64,000 nucleotides of DNA from Gammaproteobacteria bacterium (GTDB lineage: Bacteria > Pseudomonadota > Gammaproteobacteria > Steroidobacterales > Steroidobacteraceae): positions 54,066 through 118,065 of the forward strand of contig JADJHU010000009.1 of NCBI GenBank assembly GCA_016707425.1. The letters are read 5' to 3'. Shown piece after piece: positions 7,696-15,574 of the stretch. The position numbers were made by a program, and so were the translations under genes. Below the pieces are notes generated by a model. It searched no databases and was not told where the DNA came from. It saw only the letters and a program-made list of their open reading frames with translations. Every line of letters starts with the position of its first letter. The first letter of the stretch is position 1.

Positions 7696-8583
7696 ATGAA
7701 AGTGGGCATCGTTCACATCGCCACCAGCTATACGGCCGATCCCGCGGACTTTGCCCGCAAGGCCGAGGAAGTGGGTTTCGAGTCCGTGTGGGTCGGTGAG
7801 CACACGGTCGTGCCCGTCTCGTTCATGGCGCGCTATCCGACGACCTCCGACGGCAGCCCGCCCGGATTCGTGGCTCATGTCTGCGATCCGATGGTCAGCC
7901 TGATGCGCGCAGCCTCGGCCACGAGCAGGATCAGGCTCGGCACGGCGGTCTGCCTCGTGCCTGAGCACAATCTCTTCGCGCTCACGAAGCAGGTCGCTAC
8001 CCTGGACCACTACTCCGGCGGCCGGGTGCTCTTCGGTGTGGGCGTGGGCTGGTTGAAGGAGGAGGGCGAGATTGCCGGCAACTGGCCCTCGCGCTACATG
8101 CTCCTCGGCGAGATGATCCGGGCGATGAAGGAACTCTGGACGAAAGACACCGCCGAGTTCCACGGTCAGCTCATCGATTTTCCGCCCTCGATCAGCATGC
8201 CGCATCCGAAGCAGAAGCCGCACCCGCCGGTGCTCATCGGTGGGGGCGTGGCGAACCTCGATCGTGTGGTCGCGTACGGTGATGGTTGGTGTCCCGGCTT
8301 TCTGCCGCCCGCGGAGCTGCGGCAGCAACTGGCCGATCTGCGCGGGCGCATGATTCGTGCCGGTCGCGACTACGGGACACTCGATATCTCGGTGATGGTG
8401 GGCGTCAGCGAACGCAGCGATATCCCGGCGATGCTGGCACAGTACGAAGCCGCAGGTGCGCATCGCGTCGTACTCTGCGTGAACAAGCCAGGCACCCCAG
8501 ATGAGTTCACTGATTTCCGGCTCGTCCCGCCAGGCGAGTCGGATGGGCTTCTGGAACAACTCGGCGAGCGCATTTTCCGATAA
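7696..8583 (+). CDS. LLM class F420/FMN-dependent oxidoreductase
   Basis: This 295-residue luciferase-like protein is of the TIGR03619 type. It opens with MKVGIVHIATSY and contains VWVGEHTVVP (about 32-41), GVGVGWLKEEGEIAG (about 115-129) and PVLIGGGVANLDRVVAYGDGW (about 180-200), the flavin-binding half of the barrel. It is the last gene of the rightward run, 61 bases after the preceding gene. It is closest to the first luciferase-like protein of the operon (GAGWMKEEFDILG equivalent), suggesting an internal duplication. It faces the leftward acyltransferase gene; no convincing terminator separates them. Confidence 0.88.
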   Translation: MKVGIVHIATSYTADPADFARKAEEVGFESVWVGEHTVVPVSFMARYPTTSDGSPPGFVAHVCDPMVSLMRAASATSRIRLGTAVCLVPEHNLFALTKQVATLDHYSGGRVLFGVGVGWLKEEGEIAGNWPSRYMLLGEMIRAMKELWTKDTAEFHGQLIDFPPSISMPHPKQKPHPPVLIGGGVANLDRVVAYGDGWCPGFLPPAELRQQLADLRGRMIRAGRDYGTLDISVMVGVSERSDIPAMLAQYEAAGAHRVVLCVNKPGTPDEFTDFRLVPPGESDGLLEQLGERIFR

Positions 8584-8640
8584 GGACCGAGGCAGCGAAT
8601 CTACCCGTTCCGAGCCACGCTGCCCTGATCACGAGCGGCG

Positions 8641-9555
8641 TCAGCCGCGAGTCGAGAGCAGACGCGTCACGGTCGCGTCTTTCGTCTGCCAGAGCGTGTT
8701 CAGCCAGGCATGCACGCGCGCACGGAAGGCGCGATCGCTCTCATAGTCCCCGCCGAGGAGCTCGGCGGGGATCGGTAGCTCGCGCACGTGCACGCGTACT
8801 TCCGGGATGCGGTCGGCGAGCACGTCGCCGACGCCCGGCCGCCCCTCGGGATAGGCGATCGTGACGTCCAGGATGGAGTGCAGGGCATCGCCCATGACAT
8901 CGAGCACAAAGGCCATGGCGCCTGCCCGCGGCTTCAGCAGGTGGGTGAACGGTGAAGCCTGGCGCGCATGCTTCTCAGGCGTGAAGCGGGTGCCTTCCAG
9001 GAAATTGGTCAGTGACACCGGCTGGTCGCGGAACCTGCGGCAGGCGCGTCGTGTCGCTTCGATATCGCGGCCGGCGAGCTCGGGGCGGCGCTTCAGTTTT
9101 TCGCGTGAATAGCGCTTCATGAACGGGAATTCGAGCGCCCACCAGGCGAGTCCGAGCAGCGGGACCCAGAAGAGCTCGCTCTTCAGGAAGAAGCGCAGCA
9201 TGGGAATGCGCCGGTTGAAGATCGCCTGCAATACGGGGATGTCCGTCCAGCTCTGATGGTTGGCGAGCACGAGATAGTGCCCGTCTGGCCGCAGTGTCTC
9301 AGGCAGCTCCACCACGAACCGCGTACGCATCATGGCGCGGACCATGAAGGTGTTGACATCGATCCAGCTCGCGGCGATGCGAGCCAGCAGCCGGTCGCAG
9401 CCGCGCCGGATGGGACGCAGGGGCAAAAGTGCCTTGAAGAGCGCCACGACGAACAATGGCAGGACGTGCACCACCGTGCTTGCCACGGCCATTGAGATCG
9501 CGAGCGGCGCGCGCAGCCAGGTGGGCAGGGGGCTGCGTCTCACGGTTTCCGGCAT
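8641..9555 (-). CDS. PlsC-like acyltransferase (LPLAT superfamily)
   Basis: This 304-residue membrane-associated acyltransferase resembles YihG-type 1-acyl-glycerol-3-phosphate acyltransferases. A hydrophobic N-terminal anchor (about 14-45) precedes the NHQSWTD motif (HX4D, about residue 100) and NFLEGTR (about 184-190), the acyl-acceptor binding motif. The start MPETVRR at 9555 overlaps the end of the CoA-ligase gene by 16 bases; the longer open frame upstream is out-of-frame ligase sequence. It is last in the acyl-CoA operon and would move acyl groups from CoA or ACP to a lysophospholipid or a related acceptor. The acceptor is not known. Confidence 0.85.
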   Translation of the reverse strand: MPETVRRSPLPTWLRAPLAISMAVASTVVHVLPLFVVALFKALLPLRPIRRGCDRLLARIAASWIDVNTFMVRAMMRTRFVVELPETLRPDGHYLVLANHQSWTDIPVLQAIFNRRIPMLRFFLKSELFWVPLLGLAWWALEFPFMKRYSREKLKRRPELAGRDIEATRRACRRFRDQPVSLTNFLEGTRFTPEKHARQASPFTHLLKPRAGAMAFVLDVMGDALHSILDVTIAYPEGRPGVGDVLADRIPEVRVHVRELPIPAELLGGDYESDRAFRARVHAWLNTLWQTKDATVTRLLSTRG

Positions 9556-11168
9556 TCCCTGTGGAGATCCTCCGGGTGAGTCCGCAGGCGTTCGACCAGG
9601 AAGCGTTCCTGGGGCTTCTCGGATGCGGTCTTTGGAATCTCGTCCACGAGCTGAAGATAACTCGGGACGAAATTCGGCTCCAGCCCCGCGCGGCAGCGGG
9701 CGAACAGGATTCCGGGATCGAAGCACGTGCGATCCACGGGCACGACTGTGGCGACCACGTCCCGCTCTCCGGGTGCGCCGGAGCTTGCGGGGATGCCATA
9801 GACGAATACGTCGTCGACCTGGGGATCCTCGGCAATCACCCGCTCGACGAAGCTCGGGTCGATGAAGTCGCCGTTGCGGCGGATGCCGCCGCCCTTGCGG
9901 CAGTCGAAGTAGAACCAGCCGTCGGCATCGCGATGACCCATGTCGCCGCTGCGGTTCCAGCCATGCTGGATCTTGTTCTTCGACGCCTCCGCGTTGCCGA
10001 AGTACTCGACGCCCGGGTCGCCGTCGCCGCCCTGGGGGCGGCCGCAGATCTCGCCGACCACGCCGGGCGGGCACTCGTGGCCCTCCTCGTCCAGGATCTT
10101 CATGTCGAAGCCTGGGATGGGCTTGCCGAAGGAGCCGATCGGGCCCTCGCCGGGACGCCTGATCGCCATGCCGCAGCCGTCGTTCGCACCGTAGATCTCG
10201 AGGATCTGCACGCCGAAGCGCTTCTCGAAGGGTTCCCAGATCGCGGCCGGCGTGCCGCCGCTGATGATCATGCGCACGGGGTTGTCGGCGTCGTTGGCCC
10301 GTGGTGGCTCGCTGAAGATTGCGGTGGCCATGCCGCCCAGCATCGAGAAGGAGGTCGCCCCGTAGCGGCGGCAGACGTCCCAGAGTCTGGACTTCGTGAA
10401 GCGGCGGCTGATGATCGCCCGGTGGCCCGCAAACAGCGCGGGCAGCAATGCTGTCGTCTGGGCGTTGGTATGCGTGAAGGAAAGTCCCGTGTACGGACGC
10501 TCGTCAGGCTGGTAGCCGAAGAGCTGGCCGACCCAGCCCGTGCCGCCCGCCCGCTGGACGCTGCCCACCACGCCCTTCGGGTCGCCGGTCGTGCCTGAGG
10601 TATAGACGATCTGCAGCGGATCGGTGAGCTCGACGTGCGTCGCCTCGACTGTCACCACCGGACCCGCGAGCACGTTGCGGAGTGAGTCCGCGTGGTGGAG
10701 GTCGGCGGGCGCACAGGCGCCATCCTCTCGCGTCTCGAGTGCCAGCACCCAGGCGAGCGCGGGACACCGGGCACGCACGGCCAGGACGGCGCCGAGCGCG
10801 TAATCGGCGGCGATGATGCCGCGGCTGCCCGAATTCCCGATCAGGAAGGCGAGCTTCTCGCCGCGGGTCCGCGGGTCGATGGGCACGAACACCGCACCGA
10901 GGAGCGAGGCCGCGATCATGGCCTCCACGAACTCCGGGTGATTGCGCATCATGATCGCGAAGCGGTCGCCCTTCTGCAGCCCTTTCCGCTTCAGATGCGC
11001 GGCGATCCGGTGTGCGTTATCGCGCAGCGCGCGGTAGGTGCGTACTTCGTCCGGTGTGGCGCCGCCGTCGAGACTGTAGTGCTCGAAGGTGAGCACATCA
11101 TGATCCGGACGCCGCTCGGCGCGCGTCTCGATGGCATCCGAGAGGCGCAGATCGTTGCGCTCGCTCAT
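9540..11168 (-). CDS. AMP-forming acyl-CoA ligase
   Basis: This is a 542-residue class I adenylate-forming enzyme. It has the P-loop-like A3 motif YTSGTTGDPKG (about 180-190), the A5 region EIYGANDGCG (about 325), the A8 hinge with GGGIRRNGDF, and the A10 lysine in PKTASEK near the C-terminus. It activates a carboxylic acid as acyl-AMP and transfers it to CoA. Its ATG overlaps the thiolase stop codon (ATGA), so expression is coupled. The unusual A5 sequence (YGAND instead of YGxTE) sets it apart from standard fatty acyl-CoA ligases; CaiC-like or steroid/terpenoid acid ligases are possible relatives. The substrate is unknown. Confidence 0.9.
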   Translation of the reverse strand: MSERNDLRLSDAIETRAERRPDHDVLTFEHYSLDGGATPDEVRTYRALRDNAHRIAAHLKRKGLQKGDRFAIMMRNHPEFVEAMIAASLLGAVFVPIDPRTRGEKLAFLIGNSGSRGIIAADYALGAVLAVRARCPALAWVLALETREDGACAPADLHHADSLRNVLAGPVVTVEATHVELTDPLQIVYTSGTTGDPKGVVGSVQRAGGTGWVGQLFGYQPDERPYTGLSFTHTNAQTTALLPALFAGHRAIISRRFTKSRLWDVCRRYGATSFSMLGGMATAIFSEPPRANDADNPVRMIISGGTPAAIWEPFEKRFGVQILEIYGANDGCGMAIRRPGEGPIGSFGKPIPGFDMKILDEEGHECPPGVVGEICGRPQGGDGDPGVEYFGNAEASKNKIQHGWNRSGDMGHRDADGWFYFDCRKGGGIRRNGDFIDPSFVERVIAEDPQVDDVFVYGIPASSGAPGERDVVATVVPVDRTCFDPGILFARCRAGLEPNFVPSYLQLVDEIPKTASEKPQERFLVERLRTHPEDLHRECRKP

Positions 11169-12379
11169 CCGCGTACCAGCACCGTGATGTTCATTGCCGC
11201 GACCTCGTTGCCGATGCTGCCGCCGCCGTTGTGTGCGAGCCCGACGCGCGCGCCCTCCACCTGGCGCCGCCCGGCGCGGCCCTGCAGCTGCAACGTGAGC
11301 TCCATGATCTGGGCGACGCCCGTCGCGCCGACGGGATGACCTTTGCGCAGCAGCCCACCCGAGGTGTTCACCGGGATCCGCCCACCGAGCTGCGTGTCAC
11401 CGTCCTCGATGAGCTTCAGGCAGTCTTCCGGCTTCGCGAGCCCGAGATGCTCGTAGGTGATGAGCTCGGTGACCGCCGAGGAGTCGTGCAGCTCCACGCA
11501 GTTCAGATCCTTCGGTCCGAGCCCCGCTTCTTCGTAGGCCTCGCGGATGCTGATGGAAGTCACGTTCTCGGGCGCACCATCGGGGTGCTCGAACCATGAA
11601 TGCACCACGGTCGAGGCCACATGCACGGGCCTGGCGAGTCCCATCTGGCGCGCCTTGCGCTCGCTCACCACCACGACGGCCGCTCCGCCATCGCCCAGCG
11701 GGCAGATCATCGGTCGTGTCAGCGGGTCGACCACGACGGGCTGTGCCAGCACTTCCTCGGGAGTCATTGCCTCGCGGAACTGCGCGTTCGGATTGAGGCT
11801 CCCATGAAGGGAGTTCTTGGCGGTGACCAGTGCGAAGTGCCTGAGCGTCGAGCCGTGCTTCGCCATATGCTCGCGCGCGAGCACGCCGTAGAAGTCCGCG
11901 AACATCGAGCGACGCGTGCCGGAACCTGCCGACTGTCCGGCCGAGTGCTCGGCGATGAAGCGGTCGCGCTCCTCGATGTCCACGGCGCCGCCGAAGGCGG
12001 CATAGCTCACCGCCTTGTCGGGGTGATAGAGCTTTTCGAAGCCCACGGCGAGGACGACGTCGTAGTAGCCTGCCGAGACCATCATGCACGCCTGATTGAA
12101 GGCGGTCGCGCTGCTGCCGCAGGCATTCTCGATGTTGATGATCGGTACCCTGCCGAGGCCGATGCCGCGCAGTGCCACCTGGCCGCGGATGGACTCCTGG
12201 CCGGTGACGAGGCCGGCTGCACAGTTGCCGACGTACGCGGCCTGGATGTCGCCGAGCGGGAGGCCTGCGTCCTTTACGGCCGCGAGTGTCGCCTCGCCCG
12301 CCAGCCACTTCAGGCTCCTGTCGAGGTGTTTTCCGAAGGGCGTCATGCCGACGCCGGCAATCACGGCCTTGACGCGCAT
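11165..12379 (-). CDS. SCP2-type thiolase / acetyl-CoA acetyltransferase family protein
   Basis: This is a 404-residue thiolase-fold protein. The nucleophile cysteine is in ENACGSS (about residue 87), and the histidine loop GGLLRKGHPVGATG is near residue 345. The usual second cysteine loop (CxGGGxG) is replaced by AHNGGGSIG, as in the SCP2/SCPx and lipid-transfer-protein branch, where HN is typical. This branch cleaves branched or steroid-side-chain acyl-CoAs, or acts as an aldolase. It lies between the acyl-CoA ligase (4-base overlap) and the nitroreductase gene (19-base gap). The role in a beta-oxidation-like pathway is inferred from this context. Confidence 0.9.
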   Translation of the reverse strand: MRVKAVIAGVGMTPFGKHLDRSLKWLAGEATLAAVKDAGLPLGDIQAAYVGNCAAGLVTGQESIRGQVALRGIGLGRVPIINIENACGSSATAFNQACMMVSAGYYDVVLAVGFEKLYHPDKAVSYAAFGGAVDIEERDRFIAEHSAGQSAGSGTRRSMFADFYGVLAREHMAKHGSTLRHFALVTAKNSLHGSLNPNAQFREAMTPEEVLAQPVVVDPLTRPMICPLGDGGAAVVVVSERKARQMGLARPVHVASTVVHSWFEHPDGAPENVTSISIREAYEEAGLGPKDLNCVELHDSSAVTELITYEHLGLAKPEDCLKLIEDGDTQLGGRIPVNTSGGLLRKGHPVGATGVAQIMELTLQLQGRAGRRQVEGARVGLAHNGGGSIGNEVAAMNITVLVRG

Positions 12380-12398
12380 GCGCGGTACCTTCCTGCGT

Positions 12399-13187
12399 TC
12401 AGATCATGCCACTGCGCGGCAGGCTGTATCTGCGGCGCAGTGCCTCGACTTCTTCGTCGCGACCCGGCAGCGGCGCCTGGTGTTGCAGCATGCGGCTCTG
12501 TTCGAGTTCCTTCACCACCTTGTCGGCGCGCGGGAAGGGATTCGCGAGCGAGTTGAGATGAAAGAGCTGCTCGAAGGGCAGTCGCGGACGCTGGCCTCCG
12601 GCCTCTCTGCTCTCGGCCGGGTAGCCGACGGTCTGTACCACGACGATGCGGCAGCTCTCGGGGAAGCCGAAGGCCTTTTCCACTTTCTTCCAGTTGGCCG
12701 AGCCCTGGCAGCAGACTCCGAGCCCCTGCTCGATCGCGACGAGAGTCGCCTGGGCCACGGCCTGGCCGAGATCCATGTCGACCATGCCGGGCAGCTTCAG
12801 GCCTTCGCGCTGTCTGGTGAACAGCGGCACGAGCGTGCGTTCGAGCTCCTCGAAGCGGCCCTCTCCGTAGCCGAGCGCGCCGACCTGCACGAGCTCGCGC
12901 AACCGCTGGCCAGCGTCGTTCATGGCATCGAGCTCGATGTACCAGAGGATCACGACGGGCGCCTGCTGGATCTGGAAGCCGCCGACGGGCGAGGGCAGGG
13001 AGGCGATCTGCTCGGGTGTGGCCGTGGCGCGCTGCACGACGAGGGCGCGCGCGGCATTGTTGTTGCCGAAGTGCGAGGCGAGGCGTGCAGCCTCGAGCAT
13101 CTTCTGGATCTTCCCGATCTCCACGGGCCGGTCCGGATCCAGGTACCGGAATGACCGGCGGGTGCCGATCGCCTCCTGCAGTTCCAT
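12399..13187 (-). CDS. Nitroreductase family flavoprotein
   Basis: This 262-residue protein has the nitroreductase fold that binds FMN. It begins ELQEAIGTRRSFRYL, the typical first helix with the flavin-binding RRS arginine, and has a Gly-rich AIEQGLGVCCQGSANW segment (about 150-165) corresponding to the family core. It reduces nitro groups, quinones or enoyl-type substrates with NAD(P)H. Here it sits between acyl-CoA dehydrogenase and thiolase in one leftward operon, so a reductive step on a ring or enone acyl-CoA intermediate is a reasonable inference. The C-terminus has an extra 60-residue polar tail ending in RSGMI. Confidence 0.85.
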   Translation of the reverse strand: MELQEAIGTRRSFRYLDPDRPVEIGKIQKMLEAARLASHFGNNNAARALVVQRATATPEQIASLPSPVGGFQIQQAPVVILWYIELDAMNDAGQRLRELVQVGALGYGEGRFEELERTLVPLFTRQREGLKLPGMVDMDLGQAVAQATLVAIEQGLGVCCQGSANWKKVEKAFGFPESCRIVVVQTVGYPAESREAGGQRPRLPFEQLFHLNSLANPFPRADKVVKELEQSRMLQHQAPLPGRDEEVEALRRRYSLPRSGMI

Positions 13188-13217
13188 CGTTCGTGCTCCT
13201 CGTCTCTCGGTTGGAGT

Positions 13218-14429
13218 CTACAGGCGCGCGGCGGCCATGAGACTGAGCATGCCGTTCTCGCCGTCCTCGATGAGCGAGGCGCGGGCGTCGCGAAAGATCT
13301 TTTCCACAGGATACTCGCGCGTGAGGCCGTTGCCGCCAAGCACCTGGATCGCCTCGCTCGCCACCTCGAAGGCCATCTGGGTGCAGAAGACCTTGGAACT
13401 GGTGGCGTACTGGAAGGGGACGCCGCCGGGTCGAACGGCCGCGGCAATGGCAACGCGCCGGGCGTGCGAGCGGGCGACCTCGACCTTCTGGAACATGTTG
13501 AAGAGCCGCATCTTCACGGCCTGGTGCTCGACGATCGGACGGCCTCCCTGGACACGCTGCTTCGCGTATTCGAGCGCATGGTCGTAGGCGGCCCGTGCGA
13601 CGCCGACGAACTGCTGACCCATATGCACATTCGCATTGCCGAGGTAATTCTCCCAGATGAAAGGATAGGCCTCGGGTCCCTCGGCAATCACGAAGCGGCG
13701 CGGCACGAGCACTTCGTCGAAGAAGATCTCGCCCTGGTTGAGCGATCGCTGACCGAGTTTCTCGAGAGGCTTTCCACGCGTGATGCCGGGAAGATCCAGG
13801 GGCATGAGCAGCACGACACCATCGGAGAGCCCGGCCTTCGAGTCCTCGAAGACTGCGAGGATGATGCCCGAGCCGGCAATGGTGCCGCAGGACACCCATG
13901 CGGCCTTCTGGCCGTTGAGGATGTAGTCCTCGCCGCTGCGGCGCGCCCGCAGGGAGGGCTTGATGCGGGCATCACGGTAGGCGGGTTCAGTGAAACCGAT
14001 GTGATCACTGCCGTGGTTCGGCTCGGTGACCGCGAGACAGCCGATCTCGTCGCGCGCGCCGAAGAACTCCGCGAGATCGGGTCGCCCGAAGCTCTGAGCG
14101 ACGACGGGCGTGATGTTGTACAGGCCGCAGGTGATCATCAGCCCGACGTCACCCCACGCGAGCTCTTCGAGCACCAGGCCGTGCAGCAGTGCCTTCTGCC
14201 GCACCGTCAGATCGCTGTCCGCGAACTGCGCCGCACCGCCGAAGCCGAGCCCCCTGTACTGGCGCAGGACATCCCGCAGCGGAGAATCGCGGGCGGCGAC
14301 TTCCTCGGCGGACATCCGGTCGAGCCTGGCCCCGACCGGACGCAGTACTTCGCGTGCGAACTGCCTGCATCGATCCCGGATCGCGAGCATCTCGTCGGTG
14401 AGGTCTGTGTCCAGGTCGAAGTCGCTCAT
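13218..14429 (-). CDS. Acyl-CoA dehydrogenase
   Basis: This is a 403-residue acyl-CoA dehydrogenase. The start MSDFDLDTDL at 14429 has GAGGGG upstream; a longer open frame crosses the operator and is unlikely. Visible features are the substrate/FAD segment CLAVTEPNHGSDH (about 132), KAAWVSCGTIAG (about 175), the QVLGGNGLTREYPVEKIFRDA C-terminal FAD contact, and a glutamate in IEDGENG at the catalytic-base position of short-chain enzymes. It would oxidise an acyl-CoA to the 2-enoyl form. It is the first gene of the leftward operon 8641-14429 and is directly preceded by the palindromic operator at 14470-14493. Confidence 0.92.
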   Translation of the reverse strand: MSDFDLDTDLTDEMLAIRDRCRQFAREVLRPVGARLDRMSAEEVAARDSPLRDVLRQYRGLGFGGAAQFADSDLTVRQKALLHGLVLEELAWGDVGLMITCGLYNITPVVAQSFGRPDLAEFFGARDEIGCLAVTEPNHGSDHIGFTEPAYRDARIKPSLRARRSGEDYILNGQKAAWVSCGTIAGSGIILAVFEDSKAGLSDGVVLLMPLDLPGITRGKPLEKLGQRSLNQGEIFFDEVLVPRRFVIAEGPEAYPFIWENYLGNANVHMGQQFVGVARAAYDHALEYAKQRVQGGRPIVEHQAVKMRLFNMFQKVEVARSHARRVAIAAAVRPGGVPFQYATSSKVFCTQMAFEVASEAIQVLGGNGLTREYPVEKIFRDARASLIEDGENGMLSLMAAARL

Positions 14430-14460
14430 GGGGCGTCCCCTCGGTGACGTCAGGCGGTCT

Positions 14461-14489
14461 ATTCCAGCATCAATTGACCGTATGGTCAA
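14461..14489 (-). promoter_or_regulatory. Candidate promoter of the acyl-CoA operon
   Basis: On the minus strand TTGACC (14484-14489) and TGGAAT (14461-14466) are 17 bases apart and lie about 30 bases before the acyl-CoA dehydrogenase start. The -35 box is inside the palindrome, so a bound TetR dimer would block RNA polymerase. It is predicted by eye. Confidence 0.5.
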
Positions 14490-14493
14490 TTGA
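14470..14493. promoter_or_regulatory. Palindromic operator, probably for the adjacent TetR protein
   Basis: Two perfect 10-base arms, TCAATTGACC and GGTCAATTGA, flank the 4-base spacer GTAT. The site lies between the TetR gene and the acyl-CoA dehydrogenase gene and overlaps the TetR stop codon. Dyads of this size and position are typical TetR-family operators. A weaker copy with the same arm spacing lies at 15293-15312, upstream of the TetR gene itself. Confidence 0.75.
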
Positions 14494-15175
14494 TTGGGGC
14501 CGGCCGCCCGGGACGCTTCCGCCCCGGCGCCCCCACCCGGGGGGCGGAAAAGAAATCCCCCGTCAGCAGACGCTGGAAGGTGCGCAGCACCGTCGCGAAT
14601 TCCCGCTCGTCCCGCAGCGAATCGTAGGACGATCCCAGGCCGGCGATGCACGCCTGCAATACCCTGACTGCGGCCTCGATATCGAGAGTCGGTGCAAGCT
14701 CCCGGCGCTGCCGGGCTCGCAGGAGCAGTCTCCGGAAGAATCTCGGGAAGGCCGTGCCCTCGGATTCGTCGAGCCAGTCGAGATCGTGATTACGCGCGAT
14801 CTCACTGGTCGACGCTGAGGCGAAGCGTATGAGTCCGGGGCGTCGGCGGGACAGCTCGATGACTTTCTCGAGTCCCAGGCTGAGCTGCACGGCACTGCTG
14901 GCTTCCGGAGCATCGAGGCACGCCTGGTGATAGGCACCGATCAGCGCCGTGGTCACGTCGCTCAGAGCGGCCCGATAAAGCGCCGCCTTGGAGTCGAAGT
15001 AGTGATAGAGGAGCGCGCTCGTCACGCCAGCCTGCCGGGCGATCGCCCGGTTGGTGGCCTCGGCGAAGCCGCGGGCGGCGAAGCACAGGACCGCGGCGTC
15101 GATGATCCGCTGGCGCGTGATCGCGCCGTCGGCATCTGCCGGTCGGCCGGGGCGCCGTCTCGGTGGACGATTCAT
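14486..15175 (-). CDS. TetR family transcriptional regulator
   Basis: This is a 229-residue TetR regulator. A basic Pro/Arg leader precedes the DNA-binding domain (TRQRIIDAAVLCFAARG, then NRAIARQAGVTSALLYHYF with the usual YHYF end of the recognition helix), and a helical ligand domain follows. It reads in the same direction as the acyl-CoA operon and ends inside the perfect palindrome in front of it. A second imperfect dyad with equal spacing is found about 120 bases upstream of its own start. It therefore probably represses both itself and the operon until a CoA ester or parent compound binds. Confidence 0.9.
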   Translation of the reverse strand: MNRPPRRRPGRPADADGAITRQRIIDAAVLCFAARGFAEATNRAIARQAGVTSALLYHYFDSKAALYRAALSDVTTALIGAYHQACLDAPEASSAVQLSLGLEKVIELSRRRPGLIRFASASTSEIARNHDLDWLDESEGTAFPRFFRRLLLRARQRRELAPTLDIEAAVRVLQACIAGLGSSYDSLRDEREFATVLRTFQRLLTGDFFSAPRVGAPGRKRPGRPAPIN

Positions 15176-15196
15176 GGTGCGGGCGTCTCCCGGGGC

Positions 15197-15298
15197 TCAG
15201 CGCAGGGCGGAGCCAGCGTCCACACTGATGACCTGGCCGTTGATCCACGCGCCGTCGTCAGCGCGCAGGTAAACGACGGCTGCGGCGGCTGCAATTGA
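15197..15298 (-). pseudogene. C-terminal remnant of a short-chain dehydrogenase
   Basis: The minus strand reads AVVYLRADDGAWINGQV followed by ISVDAGSALR and a stop. This matches the C-terminus of classical SDR enzymes (YLASDEAAWITGQVISVDGG pattern). An in-frame TAA lies at 15299-15301 and no SDR sequence is seen further upstream, so only about 33 codons survive. It sits between the TetR gene and the second operator copy. It shows that an SDR gene once stood here and was lost by deletion. Confidence 0.75.
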
Positions 15299-15312
15299 TT
15301 AAACGACCAATT
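15293..15312. promoter_or_regulatory. Second, imperfect TetR-type operator
   Basis: AATTG at 15293-15297 and CAATT at 15308-15312 are separated by 10 bases, exactly as in the perfect operator at 14472-14491. On the minus strand the core TTGGTCGTTTAATCAA matches the perfect core TTGACCGTATGGTCAA in 11 of 16 positions. It would serve autoregulation of the TetR gene starting at 15175. Confidence 0.5.
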
Positions 15313-15574
15313 ATCGGTCCAGTCAACGCGAAGGATGTGGGCATGCCGGGTCCGACCCCGGATGGCGTGCCCGGGATCGTGGACGGCGACCGCGCTGCAC
15401 GGCAGCAGCGCCTGCTGCCTCGTCGTGCAGTTCGACGCCGGCCGCCGGATCGTTTACCTTACCGGGCACTGGAACATCTGGTGGGCAGGCCGGTTTCTCT
15501 CCGGTCGGCTCGGCCCGAGGAATGACGCATCCTGGCGGGATGGTACGTACCGGGAACATGCAGAGGACGCTCAG
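15303..15574. other. Intergenic stretch, no gene recognised
   Basis: Between the SDR remnant and the DUF1134 gene there is GC-rich sequence with no coding pattern that I trust. An open frame running into the DUF1134 gene lacks a ribosome site and its translation is Arg/Pro-rich. No clear promoter boxes, hairpin with U-run or riboswitch is visible. Confidence 0.5.

Noticed and set aside
8591..8624. Inverted repeat GGCAGCG...CGCTGCC as a terminator between convergent operons
   Set aside because: The loop is 20 bases, the stem only 7, and no T-run follows on either strand.
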